A DNA stretch of 64,000 nt, taken from assembly GCA_013397845.1 (NCBI GenBank), contig VZTG01004479.1:1754748-1818747 (forward strand). Reading direction: 5' to 3'. The notes beneath the pieces are model-generated. The model had not been told where the DNA came from, made no database searches, and was given only the letters and a program-made list of their open reading frames with translations. This document shows positions 25,365-37,964 of this stretch, one piece after another; position 1 is the first letter of the stretch, and each line of letters opens with the position of its first letter. This DNA is from Melanocharis versteri. Taxonomy: Eukaryota > Chordata > Aves > Passeriformes > Melanocharitidae. The position numbers and the translations under genes are program-made.

Positions 25365-25924
25365 TGTCCTAGGTTAAAAATAGGTTTATTCTATTACCAT
25401 CTCCACAGCTGTTAAAAGCAGGTGGGGCACTGTTTGTTATCTCCTGCTATCCAGGGGCCTATTGTCTCTGCTAATGGGCCATTAAGAACCCACCACACGA
25501 CTCATGAGTTACCTCATCCCATTGTAAGAGGCTCCACCCAGGGGGGAGGAGCCAAGCATTCCCACCTGGATATAAGCTGGACTCTGGGACTGTATAGTAG
25601 CCCCTGCCTACTGGATTTCCAGAGGACAAGAGCCTTCACTGGACCATCAGGACCTTTTCTGCCCATCCAGCGCTTCAGAGAACCATTTCATCTGGACGGC
25701 TACCACCACCCTGAACAGGGTGTCAGGTTGTATTCTGACTCTGTCGGTGGTTACCGCTGTTGTTTATATTAATAAAGAACTGTTTTTCTTTTTTCTCATA
25801 TCATTGCCTAAAAGCTCCTTAATTTAAAAATTATACTAATTCGGAGGGAAAGGGGATTACATTTCCCATTCCAAGGGAGGCTCCTGCCTTCCTTAGCAGA
25901 CTCCTGTCTGTTTAAACCAAGACA
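25365..25924 (+). mobile_element. Solo endogenous-retrovirus LTR, 560 bp, inserted in CR1
   Basis: The element begins TGTCCTAGGTT and ends AACCAAGACA, an imperfect inverted terminal repeat with TG...CA ends. It is flanked by GCCAC on both sides (25360-25364 and 25925-25929), a 5-bp target duplication. Removing the LTR and one copy rejoins the CR1 sequence at its expected GGCCACCAAGATG. A TATAAG box is at 25571-25576 and an AATAAA poly(A) signal at 25771-25776, so U3, R and U5 run left to right. A 5-bp duplication is usual for ERVL-type elements. No internal retroviral genes are present, so it is a recombination product (solo LTR). Confidence 0.93.
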
Positions 25925-26385
25925 GCCACCAAGATGACCAGAGGGATGGAGAACCTCTCCTGTGAGGAAAGGCTGAGAGAGTCAGTGTTCAGCCTGCAGA
26001 AGAGAAGGCTCTGGGTGTGACCTCATTGCATCCCTCCAGTACGTAAAGGAGGCCTTGTAGGAAAGACAGGGACAAACTTTTTAGCGGGATCTATTGCAAT
26101 ATGACAAGGGGTAACAGTTTTAAACAAAAAGAGGGTAGATTTAGGTTAAATATTAGATGTTAGATATAAGAAAGAAGTTATTTTCAATGAGGGTCATGAG
26201 ACACAGGCACAGGCTGCCCAGAGATTTGGTAGATGTTCCATCCCTGGAAACATTCAAGGTCAGGTTTGACTGGGCTCTGAGCAACCTGATCCAGTTGAAG
26301 ATGCCCCTGCTTGCTGCAGCAGGGCTGGACTACGTCATCTTTAAAGGTCTCTTCCAAGCCAAACTACTGTCTGATTCTATGACTG
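25925..26385 (+). mobile_element. CR1 LINE, 3' part, right half and tail
   Basis: This half includes the second target-duplication copy, then continues the CR1 ORF2 C-terminus and 3' end. Recognisable words are LDIRKKLFSMRVMRH, VDVPSLETFK and the tail AAAGGTCTCTTCCAAGCC followed by GATTCTATG near 26374. Together with 24888-25364 it forms one CR1 insertion of about 930 bp before the LTR landed. It has in-frame breaks and is inactive. Confidence 0.93.
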
Positions 26386-28489
26386 TACTCTGTTCTGTGT
26401 TGCTGGTGGATTCCATTAGTCAGGACAGCCTCAGGAGAAGGACATGAGACACCCTTTACTGGCTGTCTTCCTCATCACACAAGAATCACTTAATTCTTCT
26501 TAAAGAAGATTAAGATGTGTTGGGATGTTTTCTTGAGGACAATACATGTGAGCATATCTTCTTCACAGAACTCATTCTTTAAACAGAAGTTAGGCTTACA
26601 TCTCTATATTTTCCATAATGTAGTAACTCTGCAAATAACATGGAAATGCTATCATTTCAATAATATGTCAGCTTAGGTATAGCAGAAACAGACAATCCTC
26701 TTCTTACAAACACCCAGAAATTTCCAGATTTAATTGAAAATTCTGTTTCAATATATCACAGAGCTATATAACTTTCCTTTTCTCTGAAGTCTTTCTCTTT
26801 TCAATTTAGCACGCATAATGCTTGTAAGTTGTATTCAGTGAAAATGAAAAGCTTTATGTCTCTGAGACTCATTTCTATGTAAATGAACTAACAAGCATGT
26901 GCACAGCAAAGCAGAGGCTATAAAAAGCAAAATGGAGTTTAGTTTACCAATATTTTGCAAGTGTTTTAACAGCTTGCACAATTAAGTTTGGAACTATGGT
27001 GAATTGGATTCGTGTGTGTATTTTTATCTGTTTGATTGACAAAATTTTTCCTTTGTTTAACTCTAATTACCTTTTTGAATTACTTTCAAGTTGGAGATTT
27101 GCATGTACTAGGCATCATGTATCACTGCCATCCTATATTGCATGAGGATATATCCATATGTCCAGTTGCTTGCCTGTCACGAGCTGGGGAACAGAGAGGA
27201 AATATATGACACTATCAAAATTGAAACTACTATCCAAGAAATCTAAGTCTGGAAGAAATCACAATTCTCAGCTCCCTTCATTTTGAGGGAAAATTCTTAG
27301 ATAAGAAGAGATATGCCTTCTGTCAGACTGAGGATGCGACTGAAACGACATGCTTCTGTAAGTGTAATCCTCTAGATTATGAGCTAATATCAAAAGCAGA
27401 TATGAGAACATGATCTTCTTTAAATAATTATTTTCATCTCCCTATGGTAAACACACTGAGAATATGGGAATTGCATCATAGCTCTCAAAGATTTAGGCTA
27501 TGTAGCAGCTAAAGATGGATTCCTCATAACCGAAAGTAGATGGCTATGTATGACAGAATCATCCTGGCTCTTCATTATAGAACAGAAAAGAAGATCTCAT
27601 CCTATGTATAGACTTCTGAAGTAAACCGGAAAACTATTTTCTAAACTTTTCTATTTTGCTCTTGAAACAGAGAGTGATTAGCTTGGATGAAAACATCTGT
27701 ACAGCAGACATCTGAAGTCCAGGGAGGTTAATCCACACTTATTTCTGCATCCCATGGAGGCTTAGGTATAAGAAATACTCAGCTGCTTATACTGGCACAA
27801 TATTAAGCTTGTGCCAAAAGTGGAATTTATAGAGAGAATACATGGCATACAAAACTAAATGAAAAAAATTGTAGACTAAAATAATTAGAAAAAATGTTTA
27901 AAAAAAAATCTAAAATTACGTAAGCCACATATACTGCAGCCTGAAATAGTGGCTCAAAAAGTCTTCCGATTCATAATGGGTAGATAATTCAACAACAGCT
28001 CTCAAAATAAAGCCATAACACAAAGCAATAATATAATATTGGATGTGTAAATAGAGACTAGTGAGTAGGGATAGGAACATTTATCCCTGTAGATGGGTAA
28101 AATTGTATTAAAATGCTTCATATAGTACTAGTGTTTGCATTTCAAAGTGGACACCAGCAGAAATACAGAGAATTAAAGAAAATATTTGACAGAGAGAGAT
28201 ACAAAGAGATAATTCTGTGTAGTTTATTGGAGAGTTTTAAGAGTTGGCATGATTACGCTGTTTAAGTGTGGAGGGAGAAAGATGAATACCAAAGGACCCT
28301 GTGATCTAACAGGAGAAAACATAAAAATTTTCAACAGATAGTGCCAGACATATTGAAACTAAAAATAAGTAGAGAAGACTTAATTAACTCCTGGAACAAA
28401 CTAGTAAAGAGAATGCTGAATTCAGTGTCTCTCGAGGGTTTCAGTACAAGGCTCTCAATCTTTGTAGAAGATAAGTGTTAGTGAAGTGC
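26386..28489. other. Single-copy AT-rich DNA, nothing recognised
   Basis: No gene, RNA or repeat is recognised between the CR1 tail and the next CR1 fragment. Confidence 0.5.
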
Positions 28490-28585
28490 AAGGTAGAGTG
28501 GAGAAATTTAGAGATCTCTGCCATGTCAGATGAGATGATGGAAAAGGTTCCTTCTGATTTTAACCTAAGGGATTCTATGAATCTA
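28490..28585 (+). mobile_element. CR1 3' tail fragment
   Basis: The stretch GATGAGATGATGG...AAGGTTCCTTCTGATTTTAACCTA...GATTCTATGAATC matches the layout of a CR1 3' end: the L-D-D-L-x-G-P-F-Q-P codons, then the ATTCTATG tail. It is short and divergent. Confidence 0.6.
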
Positions 28586-31500
28586 ATTCAACATACCTAA
28601 TGCAAGGGATAAGAATGTGCTCCTGAGAGAAACACATCTAAATTTCTACCCTGACAAGATTCCTTTCACATGCTTTGTGTCACAATTGACCTAATCTATC
28701 ACAAAAGCTGAGACAATAAACCTTTAGAGTCGTGTAAGGCACTGGAGACCCTTGCAATTGGAAAATAACATCTTTTAAAACTCACAGGCCTTTTGAAGGG
28801 AATTTCATGGCTTGCAAATCTTGCTTTGGGCCACAAAACGAAAAGATCTCTAGCCAAAAATGTTGCTCCTGATACTGAATTCTACAGTTCCATCTTTTGG
28901 AGACAGGAAGAGAGTGTATAAGGCCTAGAGAAGAGTCTGCTATTCAGAATGCCTATCACCTAAAACTTGTCTAGTCAGTTTTTACAACTACCAGCTGGAG
29001 CCCTTTTATCTATGGTAATTTGATGTTATGGTATAAAATGGGAGGGAAAGAGATCAGAGGTAGCTAGATGTTAGTAGAGCAAAACTGAAGAGTCTTATTG
29101 TCTTGATAGCAAATGGAAAGTCTGGGACAGTGCAGTGACAAAGGAGACTGTGTTTTGCAGAAGTCTTACGCATTTTCAAAGCTTGAAATGAAACAAAATG
29201 TTTGACAAGGATACTTTCCATGATGAAACTTGGCAAACGTGATTCAAAGACGAAGTGAAGCTACAGAGTTTGGTGTGATGCATTTGGTGACATGTGGCTG
29301 TTTCTTTCTAGCTACAGGACCAAAGTCCTTGCTGCAGTACGTGTGTTAAAAGTACTGCATTGCTTTTGGGAGGAACTGACTCTTCAGGAATCTGTGTCCC
29401 CCTTTGGGAAAAAAAAAAATAAGGAAAACATCTCAGTTTGTTGATGGTGGGGCTTAGTTCAGGAAGGAAGAGATAATGGTATTTTTCAGATTTATCTGCT
29501 GTGTGACTTTTTAATTTGTCCTGAAATAAGGCTGCAGTCCTTGTTATAACATATATATAAATGATTCAATTACCATTATGTTTGTACATGGCAGAAAATA
29601 GCATTATATCTTTAACTGAAAAATTGATCCCAATTCCAGGTAGAATGTCTTTGAGGAACTGTTAGCGGCATAGAATTCTTTAGTTTATTCATGAATGTCC
29701 AATGACATCTATATAATAAATACATATAAATAAGCACATAGAACAATTTGGTATTTTCTTAAAAAGTAATTCTACATTAGAAATTTTCACCATTTTAATT
29801 ACCTAGGACACTATATATAAATAACAGAAAAGTGTGTAAGAAATGTGTGAACAACAACTGAAGGGAACACAAGTATGTAAGCACAAAATATCAAAGGCCA
29901 TTTAAATTCTGTTTCTTATTTGAAAAGGTGGTTGGCATATTTTTTATTTAATCTGTCACTAAATAATGTTTAAAAATTTAGCACGAATACATATTTTACT
30001 AGAGCTCCTGAGATATATTAGTTATTAAATTGATGAAAAAAATTCCATAAAGGACTTATTAAATACACCTAAAACTACTTATTGTTTCAGGGAAGGTAAA
30101 TACCAGTTCTAATTGCTCTTTATGGTGCTTTCAAACATAGATTAAAGGCAAACAAACATATATCATGCTGATAAAGCTTCAAAGCAATCTACAGTTCATC
30201 TTAAAATGGGACATCTTTAGCTTTTTTTTATTCTTTTGTGCTTCCATTTTAGAGTCATACCTGATTAGAAAGTGCATAGAGCCCTTTATCTGAAATTTAA
30301 TCTACGTGCAATGCAGATTTTTTTTAGAAGTTTACCTTTACTTAAAGAGATACAAGAAAATACTTTGAAAAAAATGTTTTCTACCTTAGTTCAAATTCTC
30401 TGGAAAACAAGAAAGTTAGATTGAAAGGTGTAATAGTGAAAACCAAACCCAACCCTACTGAAATCCAAAGAATAGCAATAAAAGTGGCTTCTACTGCTTC
30501 ACCTACAGAATAAAGTTAGAAAATGATTACAGGGAAAAATAGATTAATAGATAATATTCTAAAGTAAATATAGTCCTAAAATCTGATATACAGTTTATCT
30601 TTAAGGTAAGCACTATTTCATACTGTTGTAAAACAGATTTTTTGCTGAATTTTGAAAATAATTTTACAATAGAGTTTTGATACCAAGCAATTGAATGAAC
30701 AGAGTCCCAGTAAATTTTACTATTGCTCAATAAAATCTGGATTTTAGTCTGAGTTCTGAGAACCATTGTTTAGAAGATACATTCAAGATATGAGTAAACA
30801 CTTTAAACTTGACTCTGGCATTGTCACTAGTCTTTATTTTATCTTAAAAGTTGTTTACCAGAATAGCTGTGACCATATTTCACAAATTCTGTGCTTTATC
30901 TGCAGCAGCTTCAAGTACAACCAAAGGGTACAGCTAAAGTATATTTGTGTACTTGCACAAATTCTGAACAGTGTCCATTCTGCTGCTAGTCACATGAAGG
31001 AAATGTACATTTTGATTTGTCACTTATGAATCGTGGCAAAAACTGCTGAATTTAAATATGGACCGCCTTGTGTTGTTGTTATAGTAAGTCATCATAAAAT
31101 ATAAGCTTCCTTTTCTTTAGTACCAATAATTTATTTTTGATGGTTAGTTTTGAGCTGGATCAGCTTCCTAAAAGAGTTCACTCCCTAGTCTCAAAAATGT
31201 GAATATTAGCAAAGTGGAGAGGGGGAAAGCAAAGAGGCTGAGAGTAATGGAGGAGAATTGTATCACAGTGTGTTGGATATAGGTGACATTAAGCTGAGAT
31301 GGAATCACATGCTTTATTTCCTGTATTTAATAGAACTCATCTCTGATTCCATGTCAAGACCCAGCACACGAGGGCAGCTTGCCTTTAGCAAAGTGTAGAT
31401 TATACACGACAATGACTTTTAGATTAGGTGTTTTGTCACACGGTTCTTTTTCCTCATGTTAGAAAAATAAATATTTACAACAGTAGAAGCAGTTTTTCAG

Positions 31501-32120
31501 CCCCCTACATCTGTTAGCTGAGAAAAATGGGGAGAGGAAGTTCCTTCTTTATTTTCCTTTGCTTCTCATGACAGTGCACATTTTTGAGTAGAAAAGAATT
31601 GGCTTCAGTGAAACACTTCAAGTCCCGTAAAAAGGAATACTTCACATCTCATAAATTACTTCTCTGATCCAAAATAATTATATAATTATTTCTTCAAAAA
31701 GAATTACTTTAGTAGGTTCTTGGATATGGGGCCAAGCATGGATAATAATAATTCTAAGACCTTTATATAGCCAGATAAAGAGTAATTAAGAAAGTTCCTC
31801 TTCTCTCTCTGCTTCTTCATGATTAAAGAAATGATCTGTACATTGATAGAACATTATTCTAATAATTTTTACTTTGGACAGCCAAAATAGGTAATACGAT
31901 TTTAAAATTTCTATTTTCTATCAGAGTGAATGAGTAGTATGTTATCAGTACAGCATCACATCATTTTGTAAAGCCAATAATACGAGCAAATTACTTCAGT
32001 AGAACAAAGCATGCAAGACCTTGTTTTTCTGTTTCATAGGATTATACAGTACCAAAATGTAATGTATAATTAGGTCACAGCTTTTCAAGCAGCAAAAAGC
32101 ACATTTGTCCATTGACCCCG
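28586..32120. other. Single-copy AT-rich DNA, nothing recognised
   Basis: No coding exon, RNA gene or transposon is recognised. Several minus- and plus-strand frames of 60-90 codons are low-complexity and lack domain motifs. Confidence 0.5.
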
Positions 32121-32262
32121 AGACCCATTCAGTTGGATAGCTCTGGGTGCTAATAACACCAGAGTTGTGGGTTCACTCCCAGTGCTAACCTTTCACTTAG
32201 GAATTGGACTTGATGATCCCTGGGGGTCCTTTGCAACTCAGAATACTTCTTGATTCTGTAAT
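32121..32262 (+). mobile_element. tRNA-Ile-headed SINE with CR1 tail (TguSINE1-like)
   Basis: The head, about 32121-32190, resembles tRNA-Ile. It has CAGTTGGATAG, an anticodon-loop segment GTGCTAATAACACC with anticodon AAT at 32152-32154, and a B-box GGTTCACTCC at 32170-32179. The first bases and A-box are shortened. The tail (TTGGACTTGATGATCCCTGG, GGTCCTTTGCAACTCAGAAT, TTGATTCTGT) is a CR1 3' end, which would let CR1 reverse transcriptase copy it. This architecture is that of TguSINE1, known from passerine birds. It is not a functional tRNA gene. Confidence 0.85.
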
Positions 32263-32979
32263 TTATTCTGCAATTTCAGGATAAATTAAACTTTCCCAGA
32301 ACTAACTCAGTTTTATGGTCTTATTTTACAATAGTGCATATATACACACATATATATATTAATATATCAAAATAGAGACAATAGTACTGGCACCATTTAC
32401 CTTTCATGGAAGCAACGCATAAAAGTCCTTTTGTTTATTTTGCTTGACCTTACAACAGACGACCATCTGGATAACTACTGTGCATGGTGCCAAAAAAGCT
32501 GTTAACCCCTAAAAGAAATAAATAAATGTAATTAAAATGAAAATCTGCCAAGAGTGTGCAATCACAGGTCTCAGAGTCAAATCTACAAATACAGGTCAAA
32601 TACTGATTGTCAAGAAGTTTATCTTGCATAATTGTCTTGTGCTATGAGGGAGAGCACCCCCACTGCTTTATGCTCCTCACTCGCATAAACACTTTATACT
32701 CAGTTTTATCTAATATTTACCTGACTGAGGAGGCGGGGTGGGTTCTTTTCTGTCAATGCTACTATTATAGACAGATGATAGAAACAGTAATTCAGCCTCT
32801 GGTCTCATTTTGCTCAAGACAGTTCAATTCTCATGATTTCAGTCGGAATTGAAAGTCCTTGAAACCATTGAAAACCAGGCCATAATCCCTCTGAGCCTTG
32901 TCTGCTTTTCTGAAAGAATAAAACAAGTTAATGGGGTTGGTTCAGAGACAAGCTGCAGAGCTACGAAGATCCAGCACTG
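32263..32979. other. Single-copy AT-rich DNA, nothing recognised
   Basis: The stretch includes a short TATA repeat at about 32338-32360. No gene is recognised. Confidence 0.5.
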
Positions 32980-33044
32980 TAGCTGAAGGACTAGATGGAC
33001 TTGATGATCTCAAAGGTCTTTTCCAACCTAGTTGATTCTGTGAA
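32980..33044 (+). mobile_element. CR1-type 3' tail fragment
   Basis: GGACTTGATGATCTCAAAGG, then TCTTTTCCAACCTAGTTGATTCTGTGA, is a typical CR1 (or CR1-tailed SINE) 3' end. Upstream GTTGGTTCAGAG at 32936 could be a decayed SINE head, but the body cannot be confirmed. Confidence 0.75.
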
Positions 33045-33324
33045 GTGCTGTAAAACTGTATGAAAGTACATTCTTCTTGCTGGCTTGCAGTTTTATTTGT
33101 ACTATCCAGTTTTTCCTTTTCATTCTTTCCTGGCAACAGAAATAGCAATTGCTTTCCTCTTTAAACACCGTTTTTTCCTGTGTTTTTTGCAATTGAGTTG
33201 GAAAATGCAGTTTTTCAGTAAAAAACCTCATTACTCCCTGATTTTTAATAGGGTACTCTTTAAAAAGTAAAGATAGATCATGTATGAAACAAACTCGTCT
33301 TTATTTTACTTTCACTATGTAATA
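33045..33324. other. Single-copy DNA, nothing recognised
   Basis: A short interval between two CR1-derived fragments of opposite orientation. No gene is recognised. Confidence 0.5.
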
Positions 33325-33580
33325 ATCACGGAATTTCTGGTTGGAAGGAACCTCAATAATCCTTTTTTCCATCCTTTCTTGGTAAAAGGATGGTCTAGAC
33401 AAGACAGTCCAGCACCCTGTCTGTCTGAATCTTAAAACTGTCCAATGTCAGGGAAATCTCCACTCTCTTGGGAGATTATTCCAATGGCTGATTGTTGTCT
33501 TTGTGAAAAAGTTCCCTCTTATGTCTAATCAGAATTTCTCCAGGAGTATCTCTCAGGGCTCCATCTCAGGCCATCGAGAG
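33325..33580 (-). mobile_element. CR1 LINE 3' fragment, minus strand
   Basis: Read on the plus strand it starts with the reversed tail (AATCACGGAATTTCTGGTTGG, AAGGAACCTC). It then shows the reversed C-terminal region: ATTCCAATGGCTGATTGT, GTGAAAAAGTTCCCTC and TATGTCTAATCAGAATTTCT. These are familiar words of old avian CR1 copies in reverse. It is 5'-truncated and not coding. Confidence 0.85.
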
Positions 33581-34940
33581 GGTGTCTCAGCGCCCTGTAA
33601 CAGAGTCAGTTTTTGCCATATCCATTGTGTGCTACTGCTACAGTTTCTCCTTGCAGACCTTGCTTGTGGGTGTCTATAGCTACTAAAGCTGTATATCTGT
33701 TTTTGGTTGTAATGCTGGAGGGTGTGGACTGAAACAGAGTCCTACTTCTGTTGGTAACACCTTTCTCTGCTCCTCCTAATCTAAGAAAAACCCCAAGACT
33801 AAGAAAAAACCCCCAAGATTGTGCATTAGATAATGCTTATCAGTTGTCATGAAAACTGCTGCCCCTACTTCAATGGCAGGGAGCACACAGATCAAACTTT
33901 GCTTTGTGACAGTACAGTGAAGCTTTTGAAAGGTATTTGATTTCACTGAATGGGACCTCTGAATTTTCTTAAAATCAGTTTCCTTCATGAAGTCTTAAGT
34001 TGGTCCAAACCAATACCAAATGAGGTAGCCAGCATATCTAGTCACCTTAAGACTGGGGGAAAATCAGAACATTCAAGATTTAGCTACATATTTGATCTTA
34101 GTCATTTTATTGCTTGTATTGTTGATAAAAGAATAAAGATTTTAGACTGCATTAAATTAGGCTTTAATCTCCCTTACTCAACTGTTACAATGCGTTCAAT
34201 ATTAATTAAATTAACTTTTATTTCATATTCAAATTTTTTCTTCACGTGAAAGCTGTGTTGAAAATGAGCAGTGAAACTGAGCTGTTAGAAAAAAACTCTG
34301 CATTTTCCAGCAAATACATGAGCAGAGGAAGATTTTGCGAAAATCTTACTTCCTGAAAAGCAAATTCTTTTGAAGTTATTCCTGATGTTGCTCCTGACAA
34401 TACCTCAGATTGTTACTTCTGACTCTATACATTTTATGATTTGGGTACTTGTCATGCAGAACTGGATGGCGGTGGTAAAAAAACCCAACTGTTTTAATCA
34501 AGGTAGGATTATAATTTTCTGCAACACCTGTTCCAACCAGATGCCTCTGACTGTTGAGTGTGATTCTCTGAGTTCTCACAAATTACACAATGAAATATTC
34601 TTGAAATGAATGGCCAATCCATTGAAGTTTTGCCAGAATAAGTGCTGAATAACAAAAGTGTGAAATTTTTGAAATATACACTCAGGCTACTGCAGAAAAA
34701 TAAGAGAAAAATCTTGATAATGAAAAATAAAGCACTCATTTTGGAAGTCTGAAAATCTTGTTTGCTCTAAGACACTACAACAGCTATTCTCACTACTAAG
34801 GACTCTAGATAAAGGATCATCTTTATAACTGAGTCCTGCTACTACCTGACTTTTTTTCCCAGTGATTTTAAATTTTTTTCTTGCAACAACAAAAGAAAAA
34901 CAAAAACAGAAAACCAAAACAAACAGATAAGGCCCCCAAA

Positions 34941-34984
34941 AATCAACCAACCAACTAACCAATCAACTAACCAACCAAACAAAG
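34941..34984. repeat. AACC/AACT simple repeat
   Basis: Irregular CAACCAACCAACTAACCAAT units form a short imperfect microsatellite, preceded by an A-rich stretch from 34885. Confidence 0.75.
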
Positions 34985-37639
34985 ACACAAAAAAGGCAAG
35001 AAAAACTTTCTGTTCAGCAGAAATTGCGTTCTTCCTGTGCAAAAGACTGTTCCTGAAACATCCATGAAGAACACCTTTCAGGCTGATTATTTTTCTTCCT
35101 AGAGGTATGAGGTCCATTGTTTTTGTATATTTTTCTTCTGGCACCACAGAATCCCCATGAATAAATGCTCGGTATCTGGAGAGCAACAACAGCATATCGG
35201 GGCAAAGGTAAAGATGAAAATCAGCAGCCAATGGAGAGGACAGGGTATAGGATAGCTCTAAAATCTTAGATTTGTAAGAGAAAATAATCTTTCTTTTTTA
35301 GTGCCCCCTCTGTAGTCCCAGAAAGAATACTCTGCTAATTATTTTTTTCCTCTCATGAATCCCCAGGTTTCAGTTTTGCTTTGAGAGATACAATAAAACA
35401 CCGTAGTAGATTTGCCATGACATTCTGAAGAATGTCAGCACTATAAAGTGCTGCAGGAAAATAGATACAGAGATTGGTTGTTTGCTTCAGATACTGGAAA
35501 GTTCAGGCACTTCAATCTAGTGATCTGAAGTCCCAACAAAAGCTCCAGTGTTATTTCTTGATACAGAAAGGATCTAGGAGAAACTTGGTCCCTTGCTGAA
35601 AAAAATAAACCAGCCTTGCCTGAACTTCCTCTGTAAAAGCCTGAAAGGGCCAGGAAATTTTGAAAGCACAGTGCGATCCTTTTCTGAATGTTGCAACACA
35701 CATTTTTTTCATCAGAGAGGTTCTGAACTGCATCCTGGAGAATAATTCCTCTTAGAAGGGTGTGAATTTGCTAAATGCAAGACTTATTTAACATTTAAAT
35801 CTCCACTGTCTCAATCTGTGTATGCAGTTTGCTTACTGCCCAAATTATGCTAAACAACACTCAGCTCTTCTCCAGACAAGGGGTGGAATCCTGTGAAATC
35901 ACTTGCATGGGTATCTTAATATAGATAAAATTTTACTGTTCAAGTTTTGTTTAAGTTATTCAAACTGTAGCAAAATTTACACATTAAGCTGTGCAATAGA
36001 TGAGGCAAACTAGTACATCTGCATGTGGTATGTGGTCAATATAGCAAATCCTATGGAAACACAGTCCATACAGACTAAATTTTTTATCTGATTAAGGGTT
36101 CCTTTATAACCTTCTAGTCCCTATTACAATCATAAATGTGCTAAATCCATGCAAACCATCTTCTTTTTTGAACTTTTGCAACCTTTGCATTCTAATTATT
36201 TGAATTGTACTAGCAACACAACCAGACAATGGAAAACAGCTCTAAAGGATTCAACTCTTCTGACAAAAATAAAAAAAAAACCTTCCTTAGATCAAATCTT
36301 GATTATTTAGAAAAGAGAACTGCAAGCATCAAAAGTAATGAAAAACACAGCAAAACTATGTGTTTCAAACTTTATTTATAATGAGTTATAGATTTCTATT
36401 TTCTGCTGTTCTAATTTAATGTGATACTTTTTATTTTGAAACATTTGGAATTAGTATGTTTAATAAATACTTGTCAAGGCAGTATAATTCTGGCCACAAT
36501 AAAAAGTGAAAGAAGAATTATCAGGTGACAGGATAGAGATTGCTGATATTTTGGAAATTTCAGGGTAAATATTCTAGTCTCTGGTACCTGCTATGCAGAG
36601 ACAACACTTTGTGGCCTGAATAAAAGCAAAGATTTTAGAAGCGTAGGCTAGACTTAATCTTATGTAAATCTGATGGAGGTAGCACAGGGTGCTAAGTCAT
36701 GTGACTGCAGCAAATGAATGTTGTGGACACCGTTCAATAGATCTTGATGATAAATATTAACATTTACCAATACACTCGTAATTTGCTTGGTAGTACTTTT
36801 GCCAAATATAAAGATGTCTGAAATTAGTGGGATATTAATACCATCCTCTGAGACTTGTAATGGAAGAAAGATCTCAGGCACCACATTAAAATTCTGAGCA
36901 GTAGCAAGGCATTTTTCTTACAGGAGTCGCTTAGTCGTAAGGAGAAATTGCAGCAGGGAGGGATGAAATGAAGGTAAACAGACAGCTAGTACCTGATGCT
37001 CTGAGCAAATACAGTGTGTGACCAGGAGCTTGGCTCTGCAGTGGTACAGCTTGGGAGGCAGGGAAAGCATCTCTGAGCTTTCTGTAGGAAGCTGGAGCCC
37101 AGCGCTTTGTTACTCTTGTCACAATCTACTCAGGTGAAGTGAGCTGAGAGAAGCAGGTGCAGCAGGGTGACGGGCCAAGCAACGAGGCTGTGCCTTGAAT
37201 ACATCATGAGGCATTGAGCAGCTGCCTTTGAGAAACAGCCCTTTCAACAGAGACTTTGAAAGCATTTCTTTCAGAGGCTGCAGTGCACAGCTGCCCTCAC
37301 TCCCATTTTCTGCAGCACAATCAAGAACACATCTTACTGTTGACAGTAAAAATGGATAAAACTCTAAAAATGGATCCTGTATATATACAGTTACTGTAAA
37401 CCCTGTAAGTGTATGTAGTCTAGATTATATTTATTCCTCTACCATAAAAAATTTTTTTCTCCTCAGTATTTTAAATTTACCAGAGGAATATTTGGACGAT
37501 AAATGATATCTTAGTTTCCCACAGTTTATGCAAGTTTCTTACTCTACAAAATTAGTAAGCAATAAGACCACGTTGTGAATCTCCTTTCACTGGCAATAAT
37601 TTTTTTATTAAAGGTCTGTCTCCTCTGTTCAGAGAAATC

Positions 37640-37720
37640 CTGCTGGGCATACTTAAGCCCCACTGACTTCAAACTCAGCACATACCCAAATATTTTCTCA
37701 AACAGGATTCAACACTGGCT
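37640..37720. repeat. Possible decayed ancient palindromic interspersed repeat
   Basis: GGCATACTTAAGCCCCACTG, ACTTCAAACTCAGCACATAC and TTTCTCAAACAGGATTCAAC follow the order of words seen in an old sauropsid repeat (CTTAAG, CCACTGACTTCAATGGG, AAGCACATGC, CTGAATCAGG). Similarity is weak and judged by eye. Confidence 0.3.
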
Positions 37721-37964
37721 CTAACACGACAACTATATTGCTTACTAGTATGAAAAAATAGTTCACAATCCGTCTGAAGTTTTCAGTGGTGATTATTTGA
37801 CTTTTTGCACTTCTTACAGCAAGGCTTAGAGAGCTTGCAAGATCAAGCCCCTTTACCTATACCATTCTCCTCAGGTCTCTGCTCCTCACAGAAATCAAGG
37901 AAGCCGCCTTTAAAGAGACTTTGAAAGGTACAGCTGCAGTGACATATCTCCTGATATGAAGATA

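Larger units (their letters stand above)
33581..37964. other. Single-copy AT-rich DNA
   Basis: No gene is recognised. It holds an AACC-type simple tract at 34941-34984. About 36930-37330 is slightly GC-richer without an identifiable element. A possible trace of an old palindromic repeat lies near 37640-37720. Confidence 0.5.

Noticed and set aside
24805..25772. Many frames of 60-165 codons on both strands
   Set aside because: Plus frames are fragments of CR1 ORF2 or LTR sequence, and minus frames are their shadows.
32121..32195. tRNA-Ile gene
   Set aside because: The acceptor stem cannot pair, the A-box region is shortened and a CR1 tail follows directly. It is a SINE head.
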